Shown here piece by piece: positions 11,170 to 20,929 of a DNA stretch of 64,000 nucleotides (its first letter is position 1; every line of letters starts with the position of its first letter). The translations under genes and the position numbers were made by a program. The DNA comes from Pithys albifrons albifrons. Lineage: Eukaryota > Chordata > Aves > Passeriformes > Thamnophilidae. Under the pieces are notes generated by a model. It was not told the origin of the DNA, ran no database searches, and saw only the letters and a list, made by a program, of their open reading frames with translations. The stretch is taken from NCBI RefSeq assembly GCF_047495875.1, contig NC_092467.1, positions 25,067,066 through 25,131,065 of the forward strand. The letters run 5' to 3'.

Positions 11170-11420
11170 AGCAGGGAGAAGAGGGCAGTGGGGGAAATGG
11201 GGAGGCGGCGGCTGCTGCCTCTATTTTAATGTCATTATAGTTGCCGTGGCAACCCATTGGATCACTCCTCCTGGAATGAACCTTGTGACAATGGTTGGTT
11301 TGCGAGAAATCGGTAAATGTGCAACCGGGGGACGCAGCTACATTACCGCGAACAACAGCGAGGGTTTAACATGTGACCCTTCCAATTATACTGATGATAC
11401 CTCGGTGCAGCTGCCACCGC
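11170..11420. promoter_or_regulatory. Candidate cis-regulatory element containing an RFX X-box and inverted CCAAT box
   Basis: The block combines a near-ideal RFX site (11240-11253), an adjoining ATTGG (11256-11260), AT-rich homeobox-like cores (11,226-11,240 and 11,382-11,392) and E-box-like CATGTG and CAGCTG. It sits at the edge of a GC-rich segment. The cluster resembles a proximal enhancer or an unannotated promoter. Function is inferred. Confidence 0.4.
11240..11253. promoter_or_regulatory. RFX-family X-box
   Basis: GTTGCC and GGCAAC form perfect inverted half-sites separated by GT, matching the RFX consensus GTNRCC(0-3N)RGYAAC at every position. RFX factors bind such sites in ciliary, MHC class II and neural genes. 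Confidence 0.6.
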
Positions 11421-12440
11421 CGCGCTGCGAAGATGTGTCTATTTGGGGGGGGTGGGGAGGGGTACCGAAGCTATTTCAGGGCAAAACTCGGTGGGGATGG
11501 GGCCGCAGCCCGCACCGCCTTTACGGTTCCGGGAAGCCTTAAGAGAGAAGCAGCATCTCTTCACGGGGACAGCGAATGTGGTTCCAACCAATCAAAAAAA
11601 AAGTAATAAGAAATAAGAAAAAGCTTCTTCGAGGGAACGTGGAGGAAGTTGAATATGCAGCGCGGCTGTGGCTGCGGGGTTGTGGAATAAGGACTTGCCC
11701 AGGGGGTGGACAGAGACCCCCCGGCCCCGGAGCACACTGTACGTCCCACATCTGTGGGACGGCTGCAGAGAGGAACTAACGAAACCTGCCCCCTCCCCGA
11801 AAAAAAAAATAGAAGCCTTAAAATATGGTTCAGAGAATTGCAAGTAATCAGAGCTACGGGGGTCAGCAGTGCAAACTTTTTAAGACTAATGTTTATTTAG
11901 AAAAGTGAGTAGTGTCTGCGTTGCTTTTCTAGTGCCCCAGCACAAAAGTCCTAATGGCTTTTGCAGACTTTCCATCACAAACTCTTGCACAGGGCGCGGG
12001 GACCACCGTCGAAAACAAGACCAAGTAGCCCCTTTCAAAGGGATCATTGGCACAAGGTTTATAAACCCCCCGCCCCGTCTTTCCATGAACCAGTGATAGT
12101 ATGTTCTGTCCGACTCCCCGATTTTACCCCGCTTTCGCATTTGTTCTATGTAAACGAAACACTCGATAATATTGGGGAGGAGAAATCGGGGGGTGGGAAG
12201 GGCGGCCCCCAGCTTCCTCTCCAGCCCCGTTCAACTCGGGCGGCTGCGGACCTGAAAGCAACGCGGGGGTTCTGCCGAGCTGGAAACCTCGTTAGGAGGA
12301 ACCCGGGGGCAGAGACAGGAACCGGCACGGGGCGGGCTGGCCGGTGTCCTGCGAGGAGACATCGCTGGCGAATCCATTCTCCCGTCTCACTCCGTCCAGT
12401 CACTCTTCTGGGTCTCCAGCCACAATGTCAGTCCTTGTGT
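11421..12440. other. Distal end of the CpG-rich domain
   Basis: CpG-rich non-coding sequence, including a G-run near 11,443 and a GC-rich segment at 12,180-12,400. No gene is recognised. CpG density falls sharply just after about 12,420. Confidence 0.55.
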
Positions 12441-15419
12441 AGTTTTTGGAGTCTCTGCTGAGCGCACCCCAAAATTCATCCCGGGAATAAAACACGGTCA
12501 CCAAGTGGGATCTGACTACCTTAGCAGAGATTGGAGTTTCTGTCTCGGGAAGCTCCTTTTGTTCTCAGGACTGGAGGAATAAAACCAGCAACTCCCAAAA
12601 CCTCACCCTTTTGGGACAGTGATTCCTCTACTTTAAACAGAAGGACAGAAGGTGGATCCAGGGGAAAGCCAGATCTGGGATCATATTGAAAACCACTGGC
12701 ATAAGCCCTAAGTGCCTTGCATCAGGGTGGGGAAAACTCAGCTGTGTTCATTTCTTACCCACATCACCCTCCTGCCCTTGACAGGTGTCAGTCAGGATCT
12801 GTGAGGGGTGAATTGGGCAACAGGATGTTGCCCCCTCTCCTGTCATAAGGGTTAACAGCTCATCATTGAGGCACTCGGGGCAGCTCTGCAATGGGATGTG
12901 CAGGAGAGAAACAGAGTGGGGAGAGAACTGATATGGAAAAGAGAAAAAGGGGATCAATGCTGTTCCCCTTCCAGTCAAATGACTGCCATGTCCTGCCGCT
13001 GAAAAGGTAAGCTTGGTTTAACCCCTTCATTGGTCTGCATAGAGCTAAAACCTGAGAAGACTGAACCAGGAAAAGGCAGCTGCAAGTGCCTCTGGAAACA
13101 TACACACCTGAGGCCTGACCCTGGGGAAGGGCCCAGTTGAGCACAGATGCTCAGCTCCAGCAGGACTAGGTCCACTGCTGATGTCACAGTCAGTGCTGTG
13201 AGGCTGAGTGTGGTGGAGGGAGAATAATGGTATTTATAAACTGCTGAAATGTGCCTGACACTTGAGGAAAGATTCTCTCCTCTCCCTCAAGGACTTTCAT
13301 TTGAAGGGCTTGACTCTGCCCTCCAAGAAGCTGATAAGACCTTCCAGCTCCCATTATCTCCCCGAGGGCCCTGTGTTGCCCTCCTCACTGCGTGCTGGAG
13401 CAACCAGATCAGGTTGCTGTAATTGCTTGGGGAATGGAGGTCTTCCCCAGGACCTGGCACCTCTCTTCAGGGTTTGGCAGCCCACTGCAAAGCCAGGCAG
13501 CAGAAGGGGGCTGGGTGGCCACAGCCCTTTACTATTCTGCATCCCTCCATTCCCCTTACATGGCAAAAATGGTGGAAACACTGTTTAGCCCTAAATTTGG
13601 AACATTTGGGCTGAAATATTTTGAAAAGGGGAGGCAGGGAAGGGGAACGTGAGAAGGAAAAAGAGCTACAACCTTGCTGGTATTAATTTGTCTGAATCAT
13701 GTCCCTAAGTGGCTGTCATTTGTCACTGTACCCAGGAGATGCTACAAACTACGTGCAGATGATGCTCAGCTGTGCAAGAAGCATTCCCACAGGTATCATA
13801 ACCTTGCTGCCCAATTTAAAACAAGTCTGTACTTCTGTCTGCCACAGAAGGGATGAGATTTTCCACCAGCTTCTCCTGCAGCTATGTTCTGCTCCCCAGG
13901 ACCTTGCTGGGGCAGAGAGATGTGTGTGACATTTTGGGTGAGGGTGGGTGATGGTGCAGGTGCCAGTGAGTGAGCCAGAGAGACTATGGGCCAGTGAAGC
14001 AAAGTCTCTCCACTCCCCAGGGGCTTGGGCAAGTCTCATGCTCCAGTGAGGTTTTTCATATGCCTCCTCAATGTCAGCAGAGCATTGAAGGCAGGGGAGA
14101 GGTGAACCCCCCTGTTAATACATGTGTTTTAAATAACTGGTATTTTTATTTCTTCCCTTCGGTGTGGTGGGCTTGGCACACATCTTTGTTTGCACAATAG
14201 TCCTGCCTATATACTATGTTGCCCAAGTAAGGAGAAAAAGATCCCATGTGTGATCTGGAGGTGTGCTTTGCTGGGTCTGATATGTAAATATTAATCACAA
14301 AACAACACCAAAGAGACAAAAATATCTCCTATCCTTGAACCCCTTCAGATCCTTTTATTGTCCAGGCATTTGTTGCACTTGGACTGGCTTTTCACTTTCT
14401 CCTCTCACAGAGGCTGGCTCTAGCAATGGTCCCCAGATTCCTCAGCTACATCCTACTGAGGGAAAACATTTATTGAAGTTTTCAGCTTATTAGGGATATA
14501 CATATTTCTGCTTCTTTTCCAAACTCCACTGACATATTTTCTAAGCCAGCCCTGTGTTTCAGCATGGGGGCAGGCCAGGACATCCTCTTGCAGCTGATGC
14601 CTGCTGTATGACCTTTGAGTACCCTGAAATGCCATGGAGGGAGATTCCTACCACCATCATGTGCTTCATTATTGGGTCATGGTGGTGAGTGTCCATGCAG
14701 TATATTTTCCTTCATAAAGCTGTGCTTTAGCTTGCTCACACCTCTAAAGAAACGGGGGTATGGATACAACATTCAGCTCCTCAGACAACCATGTTTCAGA
14801 TGACCTTTGCCAAGGCAGGGTCAATGAGGTGAGAGAGCACAGGGAGGTGCCCAGGACAGTCTCTTTCACATGAAGAAGGGGAAATACTTTTCCTTGGGAC
14901 ACCCTGTAAAATTCACTCTGTTGTGCCTCGCACTCTCCTGGCAGGTTCTCAGATGATAACTACTAAGTGCTCAAGTTTGGATATGGCCTTTAGTTTCATA
15001 TGTCCTTGAAGCTTCAGTTGCCAGAGGTTGGCAGGGTGCAGCAGGGAGAGGATCATTCTGTGCTCACTGTTTCTGTTATTTTCTTTCTAAGCATTCATCC
15101 CCAGACACTGCTGGAGTGGAGATTCTGGAGTTTTGGATGAAATCCCACAAATTTTCATGGAAGCAGAATATCAGGAAGGCAAACAGGAAAGAAGAGGAGC
15201 AATATACTATCCTCAGAGGCACTTGTTGCCTTTCTGTGTTTGCTTTGCTGCATTGTTTCCTTTTTCCTCCAGGAATGTACAACAGGATTATGGCAAATGA
15301 ATTAAGGGATTAAATCATAAGGGGGAATTAGGATCCTGCTAATTTAGAAGCAGAAACCCAGATGGATCATTGAACTCTAGATGATGAAAGAGAATCTTGG
15401 GTAGTGCTGTGGATGTAAG
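12441..15419. other. CpG-poor intergenic DNA, no gene seen
   Basis: CpG dinucleotides become rare and base composition is balanced. Short open frames are scattered at chance density on both strands. I recognise no exon, RNA gene or transposon. Confidence 0.6.
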
Positions 15420-15715
15420 TCACAGGATAATTGAGTTTGTTGGGAATCTCTGAAGGTCTCTGGTCCAACAGCCCTAAAGCAGAGTCATCTTAGATCAGAT
15501 TGCCCAGAACTTTGTCCAGTGAAATTTTGAACATCCCCAAGGATGGAAATTCCCCACAGCTCTGGTTCTCTGTGTTTAACCATACTCAGGGTGGATTTTC
15601 CCCCAGTGTCCAATCAAAGCTTTCCCTTCTGCAACTTGTATTGCTTGCCTCTTCTTCCATGTCTGTGTGTACATTGAGGAGATGTCCAGGTGCATCAGGA
15701 CTTATTCAGGCCCTG
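15420..15715 (-). mobile_element. CR1 LINE 3' fragment, reverse orientation
   Basis: Read on the minus strand this matches the 3' part of avian CR1 as I know it. On the plus strand the landmarks run CACAGGATAATTGAG, TCTGGTCCAAC, GATTGCCCAGAAC, then CCCCAAGGATGGAAATTCC. It is well diverged and the left edge lacks a clear ATTCTATG tail. The right edge fades around 15,700. It encodes nothing intact. Confidence 0.8.
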
Positions 15716-17332
15716 TAGTACCTCCCTTGTAAGCCAGATTGTTAGGCACAAGCTTCAGAGATGGTCCCATCTTAGACAGCAGCTTCTGGGCCTCCTGAGC
15801 ACCTTGGACTCTCCCAGTGCAAGCAGGGCTGGATTTGAAGTGTCTCACCTCTCCATGGTGCACCAGTATGGCTGTTGAATCACTCTCACCTGTATGACAG
15901 GGTGAGGATTTGCTGTTGCTGTGACTGGAGACACCTCAAGCAATGTCCAAAGATCACTCCCACAAATCCTTTTCAGGGCCATCCAGGAGACTGTGAGTCT
16001 GGGGAAAAAGGACACATAGTGGCCTTTATGTTGCTGCATCTATCTGGGGAAACAAAGGCATGGATAATAAAAAGATACCTGCTCACCTTCATTGCTGACA
16101 ACTGAGCCAAGCAATTCCTTCTCCACAGCGCCCTCAGCACTCCTTCAGACTGCTTAGGGTCACACAGTGTGAGGTCATGCTCAGAGACAGCTTTTGGTGA
16201 CAGGCTCAAAGGCAGGTGGACCTCTTCCAATACATTTTGGCAGCTGAGGATCATCTTAGTGAAAGACAGAACTGTGACGTGTTTGGCTGCGCTTTGTAAA
16301 AGACAAGAAAAAAAAAGAAAAAAAGAAAAGAGAAAAAGCAAAAAAGTTGTCTACAACCTTCTGGTCTGTCTCTGCCACTGGGAATGGATGTGAGGGCTTG
16401 TTCAGGGAAGAGGTAGCCTGTCCTGTGCAGTGAGGAAGGGAGAGGCAGAAGTCAAGAAACAGGGCTCTGTTTGGACTCAAATTCAATTTGCATGGTTAAA
16501 ACTTGCTGATCCCATACAAGGGTCTCCTGGCTGGGAGCTGAACTTGGTTCCACAGCCAAACTTTCTTTTCTAGTGTTCAGCATAAATCAGACTTTCACAG
16601 CTGCCTTTGAGTGGAAGGAGCAAGAAATCACGTTTTGTCTCCTGTCCAGAAACTCTGGGAGAAAGGAGCTGTCAGGAACCCAGGAACCAGCCCAGATCTT
16701 CTGACACATGTTCTGTGAATCCTTGATGCCTGGCTCTGCCTTCTCCCATCTGCTGTAATGACTCCATTGGTTCCCATGCACTGCTCTTCCCAGGAGAGAT
16801 CCTAGCCAGGCTGCTGATATCAAGGTGGAGCTGTCCCTCAAGCAAGGGACACCATAAAATCTTTCAGGCTGGGTTATACTCACCCCTGCCTCTTACCCAA
16901 GCCATTAAGAGGGTTTTAACACAGATCCAGATGTGGCATGGTACCCTGCTGTGACCACTTGTGCTCCTCCAGGATCATATCTTGAGGCTCTTTTTATCTC
17001 TAGAGACTTGGCTCAGAGAAATCACCCTTCCATGTGCTTTTCTAGCTCTCTTGTCATTAGTTGCTTTAGGAATTATTTTTCAAATAACTAGGTAGAATTT
17101 CCCTTGTTGTGCCTTGTGTCCATTGCCTCCCATGCACTTCCAGGAGGATGGTAGCTCCATTGTATCTATTACCTTCTGTGAGCCTTCTCTGACCAAATAA
17201 ATGCAGCTCCCTTCACATCTCCCAACTTGACAAAATAGTGCTAATTTTTCTTGAAATGCTTCATAAGCATTTGAGGGAGAGAAGCAAGTTCCCAAGTTTC
17301 TGATATTTGCACAGACTGGGAAATAAGATGCT
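15716..17332. other. CpG-poor intergenic DNA, no gene seen
   Basis: No gene or clear transposon is visible. An A-rich low-complexity run lies at 16,297-16,346. The remainder is unremarkable desert sequence. Confidence 0.55.
16297..16346 (+). repeat. A-rich (A/G) low-complexity run
   Basis: About 50 bp of A with scattered G and rare C. No transposon body is recognisable immediately upstream, so it is listed as low complexity rather than a retroposon tail. Confidence 0.7.
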
Positions 17333-17955
17333 TGAAAGCAGTGCCATAGAAAGGGACCTGGGGTCCTGGTCAGTGGCTAGGTGATTATGAGTCAGCAGTG
17401 CCCTGGCAGCCAGGAGGGCCAACCATGTCCTGGGGAGCATCAGTCAAAGCATTGCCAGCTGGTTGAGGGAGGAGATTGTCCCGCTCTGCTCTGCACTGGG
17501 GCAACTTCACCTTGAATATTGTGGCAGTTCAGGTCATCACAATATAAAAAAGATTAAGAGTCCAAAGGAGAGCAACCAAGATGATGAAAGGCTTTGAGGG
17601 GAAGCTATTGGTCTGTTCAGCCTGGAGAAGAAGAAACTGAGGGGAGACCTCATTGCAGTCTACAGCTTCCTCATGAGGGGAAGAGGAATGGCAGACACTG
17701 ATCTCTGCAGTGACCAGTGACAGAACCCGAGGGAATGGCTGTTTCTAGCAAGAGGATTTGAAGTATGTAATGCCCTCAGTCTGCAGTGAAGGAGACAGAC
17801 ACTGCCTTTTTAAGATGCCTGACAGAGTTCAAAAAGTTTTTGGATGATACTTTCGGGCACATTGTGTGACTCTTGGGGATGGTCCTGTGCCAGGCTAAGA
17901 GTTGGACACAATGATCCTTGTGGGTCCCTTCCAACTCAGCTTATTCTGTGATTCC
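17333..17955 (+). mobile_element. CR1 LINE, 3' terminal about 600 bp, internally rearranged
   Basis: CR1 landmarks occur in order: AGAAAGGGACCTGG, CCAGGAGGGCCAACC, CTGGTTGAGGGAGGAGATTG, CCCGCTCTGCTCTGC, CTGTTCAGCCTGGAGAAG, GACCTCATTGCAGTCTACA, GAGGGAATGGCT, GACAGAGTTCAAAAAG, GTGTGACTCTTGGGG, then GATCCTTGTGGGTCC and CTTCCAACTCAG before a degenerate ATTCTGTGATTC end. The element is 5' truncated, as CR1 copies usually are. The segment normally found between GAGGGAATGGCT and CTGACAGAGTTC is missing and is replaced by an 82-bp sequence of different origin (17738-17819). Confidence 0.92.
17738..17819 (+). repeat. 82-bp inverted repeat, copy 1 (inside CR1)
   Basis: This segment is the reverse complement of 20052-20133 with one mismatch in 82 (C at its position 47, where the other copy reads A). 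It does not fit the surrounding CR1 sequence. The bases at its edges (GCT on the left, GCC on the right) are shared between the CR1 and the other copy, as expected for microhomology-mediated insertion. Confidence 0.9.
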
Positions 17956-18424
17956 CACAAACATTACATGGGTCATCTACATCTGAGCATCTCCAAGCAG
18001 GTAGGGAGGGCTTTGGTGGAAGGGGCTGCAGAATTCCTACCAACACCTGCAGCAGAGTCAAGCAAGGGACCAAAAGCTCCATTGCTAATCCTGTTGAAAC
18101 AATGGGTTAAAGACTCTCTGCTGGAGCCATTCCCTGCTTCAAGATCCATACAGTCTTGTTAAAACTAGGGATCTTATTATGGGCTATATAAAAAAGGTAA
18201 AGAGCAAATGAGAACCTTATCAAGAGTTTCTTGTGAGCGCATATGGCAAGGGCATCTGAGGCTAAGGAAGCCTTTTTCCAAACAGAACTGCTCACTTTAG
18301 AGGTTTCCCCCTCTTTTAAAAAGAGGTAAATGGATGCAGGAGGGTTTTTTCTGCACAACTCACACCTGCTGACCAACCTGTGTCCTTGGGATGGAGTAAC
18401 AGACCATAAACCTGTGTCATGCTG
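17956..18424. other. Intergenic DNA between CR1 and the solo LTR
   Basis: About 470 bp with no recognised feature. It ends with TGCTG (18420-18424) immediately before the LTR, a probable target-site duplication partner. Confidence 0.5.
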
Positions 18425-18999
18425 TGTCCTGGTTTCACCTGGGATAGAGTTAATTTTTTCCTAGTGGCTGGTACAGTGCTGTGTTTTGGATTTAGTATGA
18501 GAATAATATTGATAACACATTGATGCTTTAGTTGTTGCTAAGTAGTGCTTACCTGAAGCCAAGGACTTTGCAGTTTCCTGTGCTCTGCCAGTGAGGAGGT
18601 GCATGACAAGCTACGAGGGAGCATGGCCAGAACAGCTGACCCGAAGTGGCCGAAGGGATATTCCATACCATAGATCATCATGCTCACTATATAAAGTGGG
18701 GGGAGTTGGCCAGGAGCTGCAGATCACTGCTCGGGAATGCGATGGGCATCGGTCAGTCGCATGTGAGCCATTGTATTGTGCATCATTTGTTTCTCTTGGG
18801 TTTTAGTCCACTCTCTGTGTTATTCTCATTATTATTATTAATTAATATTATATTTTAATTGATTTAAATTGTCAATCTGTTCTTATCCCATGGGGTTTAC
18901 CATTTTTTTTTTAATTCTCTTCCCTACCCCACTGGGATGAAGGGGACTGACCAAGCACCTTCATGGTACTCGATTGTCAGGTGGGGTTAAACCAAGACA
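18425..18999 (+). mobile_element. Solo LTR of an avian endogenous retrovirus
   Basis: The element is 575 bp. It begins TGTCCTGGTTTCACC and ends GGGGTTAAACCAAGACA, so it has TG...CA termini. It contains a TATA box TATATAAAG (18688-18696). Internal landmarks (GGATAGAGTTAATTTT, GCTGTGTTTTGGATTT, GGATATTCCATACCA) match a widespread avian ERV LTR as I remember it. The flanks TGCTG (18420-18424) and TGCTC (19000-19004) form an imperfect 5-bp target-site duplication. No gag, pol or env sequence lies beside it, so the provirus was lost by LTR-LTR recombination. The family name is not assigned. Confidence 0.85.
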
Positions 19000-20757
19000 T
19001 GCTCACAGGAGGACAGTCTCCTTTCTTCCTAGTGCAAAATTCAGCCTTCAAATACACTTTTAGGTCATACTCAGCTGTCTCCTGAACCAGAAGAACCTGA
19101 TTGTATTTGCTGCCTCCTGGAGCCTAATTGAGGACTAGTGAGACATCCATCAGGACAGAGGAGTTAGATCTGAGTCTATTGAGTAGCATCAGGAGCTGGC
19201 CAAAACATGGAATTTTGCTTTACACCAGTGGCCACTGCTTTGCCACTGCTTTCAAGGCAGCAGAAACCAGGGACTTCAAATGTGAATGAACTTTTTGTCT
19301 GTAGCAGAACCAAATACCATCAGAATCTGAGCATCCATTTGCTTGCCCTGACCACTGCTTGGGACAATTTTTTCCATTTCTTATCCTGTTTCCACCTGAC
19401 ATGCCTGGCTGTCCTGTTGGGCGGCTGTGCCACAGTGGGAGAAGGTCCCATAGCTGGGAACCTGTAGGTTCAGTAGGACCCCTTGACTACTGCCTTGAGT
19501 TCTTTTGGGACTCCAGAGGAACTGCAGAGACTACAAGTGTCCTTGGAGCATGACCCTAATTTATACAGAAGTATAAATATATAATATTTCTGCAGAGAGG
19601 TTGTATGGGAGTGATTCTTGTCCCTCTGTGCAGGCTAAGAGCTGAAGAGCAGTGAAGCTGAGTGACACGACCAGAGTTGTGCAGATTACCTGTGGGAGAG
19701 CAAGAACAGCAGCCCAGCAGTGTTGTGAGCCCTTGTCACTGCTGCTTGGTGTCAGAGCTCTGGCCACCTTGCCTCCCAGGCTACCCAGCCAGGCAGCTTG
19801 CTCCTTTCTCCTTCAGACTCTTAAAATAAGACTTGCAAAGCCTTGAGCATGGTTTCGATTTCATTAATAAATCCCTGCTTGCACTTGAAGCTGCTGTGCC
19901 TTTTAAAACATTATCCGTGGCTCTGGTTACACTCCTGATGAAAGCAGGCATGGCCCTATTAGTTTTCATGGCAAACAGCACTGTCACGTCTTGCTATCCT
20001 TTATGCACTCAGTGTAACCCAAGTTTCACAGGAAAGGGAGGGGGCAAAAATGGCATCTTAAAAAGGCAGTGTCTGTCTCCTTCACTTCAGACTGAGGGCA
20101 TTACATACTTCAAATCCTCTTGCTAGAAACAGCTTTCATTAATCCATACATTTTTTAACTTTTTTTAAATTGCTACCAACAATTACCTACTGCTCTGCAA
20201 CTCTCACCTAATGCCTGTGCCCCTCCAGCCCCAGCAAGGGGCTTGTACCATGATGCGGGGTAATGGGCATGGGATGTGGAAAAGAGAAACAGGAGCTGCT
20301 TGAGCAGTGAGAAGCAACAGCTGCTCTGTAGTGCTGTCTTCTCTTCACGGCTCAGAGAGGAGGTGTTTTTTTGGGGAGCAGAGATGAGTGTCCACAGCCA
20401 ACCAGTGTGAAAAACCCACCCATTGGCAACAGGTTTGCCCTGGGTCATTAATCCAGATACGCAGATGGGTAAACAGAGACACAAAGGGGTTAATGCTCTC
20501 TAGTGGGAGAGGATGGGGAGAAAAAGGAGAATTCTGTTCCAAACTGCCAAGGTGGAGCTTTTCAAATGCCTTCAGCTTTGCTCTGTTCCTTAGGCAATCC
20601 TTGGAGAACTTTGTAGAAGTGGGTTTACAAAAAAAAGCAGGGAGATCAAACAGACCAGCAGGAAGCAAGCACAGGGATGTGGGACTGTGGCAGTGATGAA
20701 AGGAAAGAGAAATAGGGACATGGAGGGAAATGCAGGGGAGGGGAATGGAGGGGAGGT
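19000..20757. other. CpG-poor intergenic DNA containing the inverted-repeat donor
   Basis: No gene is recognised. The stretch contains copy 2 of the 82-bp inverted repeat (20052-20133) and the purine-rich approach to the tract at 20,758. Short open frames are at chance level. Confidence 0.5.
20052..20133 (-). repeat. 82-bp inverted repeat, copy 2 (probable donor)
   Basis: The reverse complement of 17738-17819, 81 of 82 bases identical. The inner edges of the two copies are 2,232 bp apart and the solo LTR lies between them. No known repeat family is recognised around this copy, so it is the likelier original. Confidence 0.9.
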
Positions 20758-20853
20758 GAGGGAAGGGGAAGGGGAAGGGGAAAGGGAAGGGGAAGGGGAA
20801 GGGGAAGAGGAAGGAGAAGGGAAGGAAAGGGAAAAGAGAGAGAGAAAGAGAAA
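20758..20853 (+). repeat. Pure-purine GGGGAA/GGGAAG microsatellite
   Basis: There are 96 consecutive purines, with at least seven runs of three or four G separated by AA or AAA between 20,765 and 20,804, then A/G-rich sequence. Purine-rich DNA extends, with interruptions, from about 20,690 to 20,925. It satisfies the G3+N1-7 quadruplex rule and is suited to triplex formation. The long low-complexity open frames on both strands are not genes. Confidence 0.9.
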
Positions 20854-20929
20854 TATAGTAAGAAAAAAAAAGAAAGATAAAATGAGGGGGAAAAAAGTGA
20901 GGATAAGGAGGAAAGAAAGAAGTTAATGA

